Positions 20,007 through 27,925 of a stretch of DNA of 29,928 nt are shown here, piece after piece. The stretch is taken from contig BFEA01000073.1 of NCBI GenBank assembly GCA_003427395.1, positions 2,938,002 through 2,967,929 on the forward strand, given 5' to 3'. The notes under the pieces are model-generated. The model ran no database searches. It saw only the letters and a program-made list of their open reading frames with translations, and was not told the DNA's origin. Origin of the DNA: Chara braunii. Taxonomy: Eukaryota; Streptophyta; Charophyceae; Charales; Characeae. The translations under genes and the position numbers were made by a program. How positions within the stretch are numbered: the first letter of the stretch is position 1; each line of letters begins with the position of its first letter.

Positions 20007-20596
20007 GTCTTAGCGAGCCGGCCACTGATGAGTCTCCTCTCCCCGCTGTAAAGCATGCGTTTCCCCCGGAGCTCCTGCACAGTGTCCAAGGACGCGCCCT
20101 CCGAAGCATGACGTTCACACTCGCTACCCCCGGTCTCCAACACTTTGCGAGACTGCCAGCGTTGAGTCTCCTCTTCCCAATGTACAGTACGCGTTCGCGG
20201 AGAGCGCTCCTCTTCCCCAGGAGTATGACGTTCGTACTCGCCACCCCCAGTCTCCAACACTCCTGCAGCGGGCCCCTCCAGCACGTCGCGAGACCGCCAG
20301 TCTCGAGTCTCAACACATGAGAACGGAGGTGAGCAGGGCAACCCTGTGTCCAACTGAAGATGTGGGGGGCAGGACGTCACATTTTCTTGGCCTCGCGGAA
20401 CTGTTGCGTGAGGAGCACTTATGGCGGAGGGCGACGTCAGCAAATCCGAATGTATTCGGAGTTTGTGGTGGTCGCCCGAGCCGAGGGAGCCGAAGGTCGC
20501 ACCTTCGCTCCTTCGCAATGCAGGCATCCCGCCCTCCAGGCAAAACGAAGACGCGCCCTCTTTCAGGAGCAAGGTGTTGAGCACAGGAGACCTCTG
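20003..20596 (-). pseudogene. Repeat-containing linker of the fusion gene
   Basis: This continues in frame from the preceding piece across TAG 20597. It contains degenerate repeats with landmarks RDWRSRDVLE, QRWQSRKVLETGG and RRLISGRLAKT, and ETGGGEYERH and ETGGSECERH, with a period of roughly 45 residues. The frame ends at 20003 and the next piece (20006 downward) is in another frame, so an indel lies near 20005. Confidence 0.5.
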
Positions 20597-20650
20597 CTAC
20601 GCACGACGGGATTGACTCTCATCTGCAACGGGAAACAAAGTCCTCGCAGA

Positions 20651-20674
20651 CAAGTGCGAATCTACTCGCACTTG
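20651..20674. repeat. Perfect palindrome-family copy inside the gene
   Basis: CAAGTGCGA, ATCTAC, TCGCACTTG: nine paired bases on each side of a six-base spacer, the most perfect copy in the window. It lies in the reading frame just upstream of TAG 20597, where it encodes VRVDSHLS. Confidence 0.9.
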
Positions 20675-20776
20675 ATCAGACCTCAGGGTGGCCTCGTCTT
20701 GCATGTCGGAATCTCGACTCCCTACGCAGTGGGGGTCAGTTTCCATATACTGGGGACTCCCGGACGTTCTACGCTT

Positions 20777-20935
20777 TCCGCCCGACCCCTCCCCGCCCGA
20801 CCCCTTCCCGCCCGATCCCTTCCCGCCCGACCCCTTCCTGCCTGACCCCTTCCCGCCCGACCCCTTTCCGCCCGAGTCCTTTCCGCCCGAGTCCTTTCCG
20901 CCTGACCCCTTTCCGCCGGACGCCTTCTCGCCCGA
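20777..20935. repeat. 15-bp coding minisatellite (about ten units)
   Basis: Plus strand CCCGACCCCTTCCCG and variants repeat every 15 bp. On the minus strand this encodes the Gly-Lys-Gly/Asp-Ser-Gly pentapeptide repeat of the fusion gene. Long open frames in the other five frames here are by-products of the repeat. Confidence 0.9.
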
Positions 20936-22093
20936 CGACGTCTCGCCCGTTCCTTTTCCGGCAAACTGTGACCCGTCTCCTCCGCCACCTCCGCCGTCTC
21001 CTTCGTCTCCTCCTCCACCCCCTCCCGGATGCTGACCGGCCGACGGAGGTTGCGGCATGCACCAGTCAATGCCACGAGACGGTGCCGTTTCTAGTGCGTA
21101 GAAAGGCGCTCGAAACTCCAACATTTTGCTGGCGTACAACTCATTTAGCTTTTGTTCTGCATACGCTGCGACGTCGGGATCGCTCCTCTCGGGGTTCATA
21201 AGACTCAAATGCTCCACCAGAGCATCTCTCGCCGTTCTCTTAAATGTACCCGCTCCCAGTCTCTTCATTCCACTCCACTCGCCATCGGCCCCCTTCATTG
21301 CCATGACCCACTTTCCATTCTTCACAGCAGGTTGGAATATCCTCGGGTGCCAGACGATGTTGTGTCCCCAGACATCCTCCGGCGTGAACCGGTGATGCTT
21401 GCCGAAGAAGTAGAGTCTGTCATTCTGCCAGGTGTCGTGGTCCTCAGGGAGCCTGTCACAAGGTTCGTGATCATAGTCTCCCTCTCCCTCCCCGTCATCA
21501 GACGATTGGTCGTCGACTGGTTCGCCCCGAAACACACGCTTCAAACCGGCAGGGGACGTGCTATATCTCTGAGGGCCACCTTCCTCTTCATCACTAACCT
21601 GTCCAACCACCCGAGGAAGTGGCATGGACTCGAAATCGAAGGTTTCGGAGTCGCTCAACTCCTCCATATCTTCAGCGTCGAAAGTGTCATCCTCGTCAAA
21701 CTGTGACTTGTAGTTTTCGAGGGTGAGCGGTTCGGCCAGCGTGAAGTAAATGTGCTCCAGCCTTCTCAGGAAATGCGAGACAGACTCCCTGGGTGCATCG
21801 TGGTAACCATTCAGCACACCGAACACCAGGTTTCTCCGTCGACTGTATCTAAGGTCGGTCGGACCAGCCGGTCCGGGTTGGAAAAGGAAGTCCCAAACCT
21901 CCGTCCTTTTGTTCCCCGGCAATTTCCAATACATGTCACGTTTGGGATCCCAGTTTCGTTCGCCAGTGGTCTGGACAAACTCATAAGCATTGTGAGTGTC
22001 TGCAACGCGTGCCTTCACGAACTCGTGAAGGTAATTGATCATCTTCGCCTCCTTCTCCAACGCGACGACGTTCCGACCGGTGCGCAGGAGTTC

Positions 22094-23220
22094 CACACGA
22101 CAGACGCATGAGCCTTCCCAAAGAAAAAAATAGTTTGACCAGCTTTGCAAACGTTTTCGAGTAGACCAAGTAGACGGGACGGGTTCCGCTCCATCTCCCC
22201 GTAAGCAGGTTCTTGAGAACTTGTCACGCCGCCGTCCTCCCACATGCTACGAGAGAACCTTTCCTCTTCCGCCACGTCGAAACACGCCACAGCCTGTCCT
22301 GATGGGTCCGACGAACAGACAACTTTCGAGCGGGCCGCCACCGTGTGTTTGGCCGGACTTGGACCATGAGCACGGGAAGCCTTTGTCGGGCTACTGGCCG
22401 GGTAGACTGCGAATGTGTTGTCTTCCAGCTTCTCGCCATTAAAAATCACGTACAGACGGTCACACTCCTCAACCAGCATATTGCCTTCCCGGACAATGGC
22501 CTGCTTTTGTGCATTGCGCACCCACTTCCCTGTCCTGACGTGATGGACGCTAAGCGTGGCCATGCCTTTCAAGAAACTGAGCTCCCAACGAGAGGGGAAA
22601 AAGACCACAAGTGCCCAGTGCGTTGGCGAAAGTGTTTGGAGAACGCCTTGCAAGTTGGCGAAATCGTCTTCTCGCCAGTCTGTGAGGAGTGTGGGATCAC
22701 ACAAATCGAGGACGTACAGGTTGCACACGTAATGTCGCACAACCTCACGAATCGCAGTGACATGACTGTGAGCTTGGGAAGGTGGGAAAGCGAAAGGAAT
22801 AAGGCTGGTCACCCGGTTGAGGTCGGGCCATTTGATGTGCCTCATATCCCTGCTGACCGTGATCGTGTCTCGAACTTCTTCTTCCGTCCGTCGCAAGATG
22901 GAACGGACAGACTTTTCGAAAGATTTAGGGAGTCTGTCATCATCGTACAATCTCTTCGCGTCGTCGAGAGACTCTTTCTCATGCGGAAGAGTACGTTTGC
23001 AAGTGTTCACGTACTCCACCGCACCCTGGAAATGCTTTCGCATTTTGACCCAGACCTGTTTCGTGAGGCCCTGCGGCCCAAACTCCTCAAGAAGCCCCCC
23101 CTCGGTCCGGAAAAAAGGGCTCCCGTGGCGCCAAACACCTTCGTCCTCCTCCGTTTCAAGGAACAAGATGTAGTGGAACATACGGAGCATCACACGGTCC
23201 ACTTTCCTCGTCGCGACCAT
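22094..23220 (-). pseudogene. DNA N4/N6-methyltransferase-like domain with degraded motifs
   Basis: The order matches a beta-class (permuted) DNA methyltransferase, where the catalytic motif precedes the SAM-binding motif. Residues 169-181 read YVLDLCDPTLLTD in the place of D/NPPY with its following strand. PTHWALVVFFPSRW is the next hydrophobic strand, and EECDRLYVIFNGEK resembles the strand with its E(y/f)-hydrophobic-K/NG. Residues 343-376 then read MERNPSRLLGLLENV and AGQTIFFFGKAHASVVW, aligning with KPxxLL and xVLDPFxGSGTT. The catalytic tetrad is DPT- and not DPPY, and the glycine loop is changed, so activity is doubtful. The frame breaks near 22093, where a lost G (TGGG to TGG) would explain the shift. 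Ahead of it lies about 160 aa of unknown sequence. Confidence 0.6.
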
Positions 23221-23253
23221 GTCTTTAATTCCAGGTTTATGCTGACGCCTCAG

Positions 23254-23946
23254 CTACCCGCCCGCGGATTGCACGAACACTCCCCTTAGTGGAAGAATGT
23301 CGTCGAGGATCGACATTTTCTCGACATCGGTCATGTCGGCAAGACACTGCCAACAAAACATGTCTGGCTCCTTCACGACCACGAAAAACTTGTCGTCCGC
23401 TTGCGTTTTCTTTTTGGTCGAAGGCGGCGGGACCCGGACCAACCACCCCATCTTCGTTTCACCAGCTGCCCCTTTCGAGCCCATTTCCGGAATTGCTTGC
23501 AGACCCGGAGATTTGTCTGGCATGTATTTGCCCGGCCTCAACAATGGCGTATTGTCATCGCCGCCCAACAACTTCCCCTCCGGCCATTTCGCGTAGAACT
23601 TCATGGCTTTCCGGAACACGTCATCACCGGCCCTCACGAGCGGCATCCACTGCCTCAATGCATTGCCAACGACAGCGACATACTCCTTGTCGGCGAGCGA
23701 TTTATCTTTTTCTGCCAACGACCAGTGAGATTTGTTCGGACTCTTTCCCAAAATCAGCTTTTGGAATTCGAAAAACTTTTGTTTTTCGGCCTCCTTGTCG
23801 GAAGGGTTCCCTTGACTGGCCATCGACCTTCCTTCTTTCTCCCATGCCTCACGCATGTCCAAGAACGCGGCCTTCTGCGATCGCTGCTTAGATATCTTGT
23901 GTCTCGTGTTCTCGTTGAGACTGACCTGCCTATACCCCGCGAAATC
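23254..23946 (-). pseudogene. ParB-domain tail and inter-domain region
   Basis: In frame with the upstream piece across TGA 23947, it begins DFAGYRQVSLNENTRHKISK and continues RQRSQ-like helical sequence. In ParB/DGQHR-type proteins a similar stretch follows the GQH box, which supports reading across the stop. It continues VAVVGNALRQWMPLVRAG, KFYAKWPEGKLLGG and a Lys-rich loop, then DKFFVVVKEPDMFCWQC, and reaches TAG 23254 after VFVQSAGG. The frame resumes 11 codons before 23220 in the methyltransferase-like piece. Confidence 0.6.
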
Positions 23947-25635
23947 TCAGTCGGAGAACCACACTACTCTCGCCGGCCACGAGTGCATCTTCCACAAATC
24001 GAATATTGGCTCACCCTCCAACTCCTTCACAGCAGCCACAGTGTGTTGTCCGTTAACAGGGTAATAGTAGTACTTGTCCTTGTCCTCTGGCTTGAAGACA
24101 TCTTTGTGAACCCTATCAGCTATCTCCGGCCTACGCGTCACTGGCTTGTTGATGGGTGCCAGAACCAAAGGGTTTTTCGTCCAGATCTTCCCCCTTTTCT
24201 CGCGGTATTGACTCAGCATCGCAGTCTTGATGTCGTCCACGGTTTCCCAATTTAGACTGCGGTGGTTGTAATATCTTTCCCAAGACGGGAGGTCATAGAC
24301 CTTCCTGGGGTCGATGAGCAGTTGGACGGGGAGCTCCTTCTCCACGATTTCACCGCCTTCGTTCCGCTCGTATTCGAGCCAGAAGGCTGCCGCTTCGTCG
24401 CACTCCTCACCGACAGGCCGTTCGCCCCCGCTCGCCGCCTCAGCAGTCTTCCGCCTTCGAGGTTTCTTCAGGCCATCGCCTTCTTCAACTGCCACTTTCC
24501 GTTTCGATTTCCCCGAAGGTTTTCTCGCAGCCGCAGCGCCTTGATCAGCCGAATCTCCTCCCCCCACGGCTTGTCCTTCGCGGATGGTCAAATCGCGGGG
24601 CCTCCTCGCTTTCTTACTTGTCGTCCCACCCTCTTCCTTCGGCGGCCTCTTTCCCGAGGCACGTTCTCCGACGTCACCTCCATCCCCGCCCATCACCGCC
24701 TCCGATTTTCCTCTCATCCTCTTCATGCGGAGGGTTCCCTCCCCCACCTCCTCTCGCACCATCCTCTGTCGCTCGCGCTTCTTCTCCGAAGGCGTCTGTT
24801 CCCCGCCAGAGCTTTCGCGGACAGCGCCCATCCCTTCAGCCTCATCCACTCCGACATCTTGCCCCGATCTGTCGGATTCTCTTCTCGTCTCATCTCGAAG
24901 CGAATACGTGTCGCCGCCGCAGCGGACCTTGATGAGTTTCGGAGTATTGACCCGTTGAGTCCCTGTACCCTGAGAATGCAAGTCCGACGTGTTCCCAGGA
25001 GCATCCGGGCCGACCTGCATGTAAACGCTGCGCGCGCGCCCCTTGACCCGACCCCCAGCATCTTGAATCGGACTCCCGCGCCCCACTGCCGTACCTGGAG
25101 TTTCTTGAGCCAAGCTGGACGACCCCTTATGGGGTGGCAGAAGCCGAAAAACATGTTCTCGCGGAAGAACCGGACATTCTTTCGGCATCATCAGTGCGAG
25201 ATCGAGATATTGCTCTGGCGATGGAAGACGCTTGCTGCCGCCATCGTAAAGGCCTTTGAAGTGAGAGCACAACGTCATGCTCGAGCCGTACCCCGCGAAA
25301 CTCTTGATGGTCACCAGCACACCTTTAACACCTCTGAGAGGCAGTCTGCACTCGTCGTACAGGCCGTTAGTGTGCAGCTTGAACAAACCTCCAGAAGTTT
25401 TGGCGCATGCGACGATGGTACCGAGAGGAAGAACGTTGATCGCTCCCCCAGCGTCTGGAACGCAAGTGGGTCGCATGAAAACAGCTGGCCCAAAAAGGTC
25501 CCCCTGAACAACGAAGTCCAAAAACCATTGTGCTCCCTTTGCGTGCATATACTGAGGAGTAGATTGCTGAAGAGGTCGTACCTCCCCGGGGGCAGATGGT
25601 CCACCGGTTGTGGATGTGTTATTTGCGAATGCCAT
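23947..25635 (-). CDS. N-terminal part of fusion gene with ParB/sulfiredoxin-like domain
   Basis: This is the longest intact piece, 562 aa with a good ATG context. Residues 1-170 form a compact, Gly/Leu-rich region of unknown family (FLDFVVQGDLFGPAVF, SFAGYGSSMTLCSHFKGLYDG). Residues 250-430 are disordered and basic, with NLS-like clusters (KSKRK, KKPRRRK). Residues 435-562 match the ParB/Srx fold: VQLLIDPRKVYDLP (first strand), an R-rich helix, NPLVLAPIN, then YYYPVNGQHTVAAVKELEG at 524-542 (the GxHR/GQHR-type box, N528-H531), and WPARVVWF (last strand). ParB-like domains bind or hydrolyse nucleotides and are often fused to DNA methyltransferases in phages. A TGA ends the piece, but the frame continues. 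The long plus-strand frame opposite (24262-25653) is taken as a shadow. Confidence 0.7.
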   Translation of the reverse strand: MAFANNTSTTGGPSAPGEVRPLQQSTPQYMHAKGAQWFLDFVVQGDLFGPAVFMRPTCVPDAGGAINVLPLGTIVACAKTSGGLFKLHTNGLYDECRLPLRGVKGVLVTIKSFAGYGSSMTLCSHFKGLYDGGSKRLPSPEQYLDLALMMPKECPVLPREHVFRLLPPHKGSSSLAQETPGTAVGRGSPIQDAGGRVKGRARSVYMQVGPDAPGNTSDLHSQGTGTQRVNTPKLIKVRCGGDTYSLRDETRRESDRSGQDVGVDEAEGMGAVRESSGGEQTPSEKKRERQRMVREEVGEGTLRMKRMRGKSEAVMGGDGGDVGERASGKRPPKEEGGTTSKKARRPRDLTIREGQAVGGGDSADQGAAAARKPSGKSKRKVAVEEGDGLKKPRRRKTAEAASGGERPVGEECDEAAAFWLEYERNEGGEIVEKELPVQLLIDPRKVYDLPSWERYYNHRSLNWETVDDIKTAMLSQYREKRGKIWTKNPLVLAPINKPVTRRPEIADRVHKDVFKPEDKDKYYYYPVNGQHTVAAVKELEGEPIFDLWKMHSWPARVVWFSD

Positions 25636-26085
25636 TGTACTCCCACCCGTTGACTAACACGCCGAACCTCAGACCAACTCGGATGACTAATACGCCCAAG
25701 CTCAAACCACTACAGAAGCGAAGTGCGAACTAACTCGGACTTAACAAAATAGAGGAAGAAAAGGACGTAAGAGATGGGTGTTCGAAATGCACATGAAGTC
25801 ACAACAATCGGGTGAAGGATAGGAAAGACAGCAGTCCTCTGGCAGAGTGAGTTCGGAAGGAAGACAACAGCTCCAGGGAATGAAGTCGTCTACAACAAGT
25901 GCTGCATGGGTATCGACAAGGGGGAAACCGACGTGCAATTCTGGGCTGAAGGAAACCGAAGAATGATATTGGTGTTTGAAATGCAAACGAACACAAAACA
26001 ATTGGGTGGCTGGCAGAATGAGTTCGGAGGGAAGACGACAACTCTTCGGAAGATTGCGACCCGACTCGCTGCCCTCGAAACGAGT
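25636..26085. promoter_or_regulatory. Presumed 5' flank of the fusion gene
   Basis: Immediately upstream of the ATG at 25635 on the minus strand. It holds a palindrome copy at 25721-25742 (AAGTGCGA, ACTAAC, TCGGACTT) and short repeats of the form GTTCGGANGGAAGACNACA near 25850 and 26022. Promoter function is inferred from position only; no TATA box could be singled out with confidence. Confidence 0.4.
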
Positions 26086-26370
26086 AAGATGTGGTTTATC
26101 GACAAGTGCGAACTAACTCGCAGTTCTGTAGACAAGACAACAATGGCAACCCGCAATACTAGGGGAAAGTGCGAACTAACTCGGAATTGTGGAACTGAAG
26201 ACCTGAAAGATGCACGAAACGACTAAGATGTGGTTTATCGACAAGTGTGAAGGGTGTCGACAAGTGCGAACTAACTCGCAGTTCTGCTGACAAGACAACA
26301 ATTGCTACCCGAAGTACAAGGGGAAAGAACGAACTAACTTGGAATTGTGGAATTGAAGACCTGAAAGCCG
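26085..26370. repeat. Tandem duplication (~140-158 bp) carrying palindrome copies
   Basis: TAAGATGTGGTTTATCGACA starts at 26085 and again at 26224. Both copies go on to AAGTGCGAACTAACTCGCAG (26104, 26262), ACAAGACAACAAT, a GGGGAAAG tract with a second palindrome relative (26167, 26325) and GAAGACCTGAAAG. The second copy has an 18-bp insertion that is itself a partial duplicate (GTGTGAAGGGTGTCGACAA). Confidence 0.85.
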
Positions 26371-26553
26371 AACAGGATGGGTTATCAACTCCTCCAGCAG
26401 TGTTGCTAAAAAAGTGCGAACTGACTCCCATTTGTGGAAATAAAGAACTGCCTTTAATAAAATATGTGTCTAACCTTGGGGAAGCTGCGAATTAACTCGC
26501 AGTTGTCACTCCTCAAACAATGTACGTCGCAAACTGGGAACTGACTTGCAATA
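26103..26553. repeat. Cluster of seven palindrome-family copies upstream of the gene
   Basis: Copies lie at 26104-26125, 26167-26188, 26262-26283, 26325-26346, 26412-26433, 26482-26504 and 26531-26553, spaced 50-95 bp. Most have the spacer ACTAAC or a close relative. The left arm AAGTGCGA is better kept than the right, which varies among TCGCAGTT, TCGGAATT and TCCCATTT. Confidence 0.85.
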
Positions 26554-26554
26554 T

Positions 26555-26760
26555 ATCTCTCTATATATATGTGTCTATATCTATATATATATATATAGAT
26601 ATTAGGTCGGCGACCTCACAAGGGACAGGTGAGCGAAAATCGGGAATTCATTCGATGTTCAGTGTAGCAATATATATATATATATATATGCATCTATATC
26701 TATATATATATAGATGTCAGGTCGGCGACCTCACAAGGGACAGGTGAGCGAAAATCGACA
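26555..26760. repeat. TA-rich tracts in a 115-bp duplication with GGTCGGCGACC palindrome
   Basis: AGGTCGGCGACCTCACAAGG followed by GACAGGTGAGCGAAAATCG stands at 26604 and at 26719. Each copy is preceded by TATA/CTATA repeats ending TAGAT. GGTCG-G-CGACC is a perfect dyad. Between the copies CGGGAATTCATTCG (26640) is a worn palindrome-family relative. Confidence 0.85.
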
Positions 26761-26789
26761 GCTTTATACAAACGTTATCGTGGCTATGG

Positions 26790-27446
26790 CGAAAGGTAAT
26801 CGAGCTGCGGAACGCGGATCGGCTATGGCGGACGGAGGTGGAGGGTGGAGAAAAGACATCAGAACACGTCCACTTGCGAAACAACAAAACCGGGAATTGA
26901 TTCGGGGTTCAACAGAACGCGGCTGCGGCGTTATATCCTGCAGGTAAAGACAGGGCATCTGGGAATCTGTTCGGACATCGGACACAGAATAGGACAACTT
27001 AAGTGGCAACCATCGAACCAACTATTATGGAGGGATATCGAGCTAGGAAGAGCGAAGAGCGAACCGAACACAATGTGGCAACTGCGGACGGAGCGAAGAG
27101 CGAAGAGTGAGCGGGCTATGGCGGAAGGTGGGGGGGGCTGAACACCAAATATCAGAACACGCGCGGAAGCGATAGCGCGACTTGATCTGTGGAGCGACAA
27201 CAAAAGGGATAACTCGAGGGCTGCAACGCCTTTTATACTTTGCTGCAGCAGGCTTCGCAATGTGGCAACTGCGGACGGAGCGAAGAGCGAAGAGTGAGCG
27301 GGCTATGGCGGAAGGTGGTGGGGGTTGAAGACCAAATATCAGAACGCGCGCGGAAGCGATAGCGCGACTTGATCTGTGGAGCGACAACAAAAGGGATAAC
27401 TCGAGGGCTGCAATACCTTTTATACTTTGCTGCAGCAGGCCTCGCG
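26790..27446. repeat. 187-bp tandem duplication plus an older third copy
   Basis: ATGTGGCAACTGCGGACGGA starts at 27073 and 27260, and the two units are nearly identical through CTTTGCTGCAGCAGGC. A much more diverged copy can be followed at about 26790-26940 (GGCTATGGCGGACGGAGGTGG, ACATCAGAACACG, GCGAAACAACAAAA, GGCTGCGGCGTTATAT). Minus-strand frames across it are repeat by-products. Confidence 0.85.
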
Positions 27447-27458
27447 TTGGGATCAAGG

Positions 27459-27570
27459 TGGGGCCGAATCGATTCGCATATCGCACCCCTGGGCCCATAA
27501 AACGCCATCAACGTGGGGCCGAATCGATTCGCATATCGCACCCCTAGGCCCATAAAACGCCAGGGCCTAT
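27459..27570. repeat. 55-bp direct repeat with CGAATCGATTCG palindrome
   Basis: GTGGGGCCGAATCGATTCGC followed by ATATCGCACCCCTNGGCCCATAAAACGCC occurs from 27459 and from 27514. CGAATCGATTCG is a perfect 12-bp palindrome, and the whole site resembles the 22-bp palindrome family with a shortened spacer. Confidence 0.85.
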
Positions 27571-27779
27571 AAACAATAAGGGGTACCGGAAATTGTCAGC
27601 CGTCAATTTTCAACCGCGCAGATGAACGGAGCCACTGACATGCCAGTGACCCCAAAATCTCCGTCAACTCCGGCGTGCAATGATGTGACAGTTCCTGAAA
27701 ACAAGGGGCAGTCAATGTCATTTTCGCTGTTTTAATCTGCACCGTCGATCGGCATGATCCGACGCACGAGGTCAGGCGC

Positions 27780-27925
27780 AAGAATCTATAAGGTGCGGCG
27801 ATTCGTTGTGCGCCGAGGTGGTTCATTGCGCGCCGAGGCCAGTTGACGGTTTATTTCCCGTCGAGGCCAGTCGATTCGTTGTGTGCCGAGGTCAAAAACA
27901 CCGGAAATCTATAAGTTCCGGTGTC
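27780..27925. repeat. GATTCGTTGTGCGCCGAGG repeats and a perfect hairpin
   Basis: GATTCGTTGTGCGCCGAGG (27800), GTTCATTGCGCGCCGAGG (27821) and GATTCGTTGTGTGCCGAGG (27873) are variants. They are followed by ACACCGGAA, nine-base loop ATCTATAAG, TTCCGGTGT at 27898-27924, a perfect 9-bp hairpin. ATCTATAAGGTGCGG near 27784 echoes the loop. Confidence 0.75.

Larger units (their letters stand above)
20597..22093 (-). pseudogene. Methyltransferase-like C-terminal half and low-complexity linker
   Basis: The true entry into this frame is the shift near 22093, not the first Met further upstream at 22243. It starts LLRTGRNVVALEKEAKMI, the half of methyltransferase motif I/II where SAM-dependent enzymes read GR-hydrophobic-E. 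It continues through RNWDPKRDMYWKLPG and TEVWDFLF and an acidic stretch. A further block reads VWGHNIVWHPRIFQPAVKNG. After that come Gly/Asp/His runs and a Gly-Lys-(Gly/Asp)-Ser-Gly pentapeptide repeat, then a TAG at 20597. The family of the middle block is unknown to me. Confidence 0.6.
17980..25635 (-). pseudogene. ParB-like / DNA-methyltransferase-like / Ulp1 fusion gene, decayed
   Basis: One minus-strand gene can be followed from the ATG at 25635 (context ACAATGGC, favourable for a plant) to the stop at 17980. Open pieces join in the same frame across six in-frame stops: TGA 23947, TAG 23254, TAG 20597, TAG 19320, TAG 18778 and TGA 18580. Two frame shifts lie near 22093 and 20005. A 143-nt intron (19285-19143) with GTAAG and TTTTACAG borders joins the last two parts in frame. 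Domain order is: unknown N-terminal region, basic linker, ParB/Srx-like domain, methyltransferase-like domain, acidic and Gly/Ser/Lys repeat linkers, 75-aa repeats, Ulp1 C48 protease. No transposase was recognised; the palindromic flanks suggest a mobile or mobile-derived element. It may be annotated elsewhere as several short genes. Confidence 0.7.

Noticed and set aside
20003-20845. Plus-strand frames of 110, 161 and 115 aa
   Set aside because: They are shadows of the minus-strand repeat linkers; the Pro-rich one at 20688-21035 is the complement of the 15-bp coding minisatellite.
22094-22243. Start of the 548-aa frame at 22243
   Set aside because: The first 50 residues run in a different frame from the methyltransferase motif I (FFFGKAH), which is read in the 23220 frame. 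The true transition is the shift near 22093.
22345-23289. 314-aa open frame on the plus strand
   Set aside because: It is opposite the methyltransferase-like domain, has no domain of its own, and has no support from neighbouring frames.
23401-24255. 284-aa open frame on the plus strand
   Set aside because: It is opposite the ParB tail region and its hydrophobic Arg-rich composition is typical of an antisense shadow.
17980-25635. Stop-codon reassignment (as in some green algae or ciliates)
   Set aside because: Both TAG and TGA interrupt the frames, two frame shifts also occur, and the retrotransposon has TAA stops too. Decay explains all of them; a single reassigned codon does not.
24262-25653. 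463-aa open frame on the plus strand
   Set aside because: It is the mirror of the minus-strand ParB-domain piece. Composition is Ser/Arg/Pro/Phe-rich with no motif, as expected from the complement of a GC-rich coding strand, whereas the minus strand shows a domain and a good start context.
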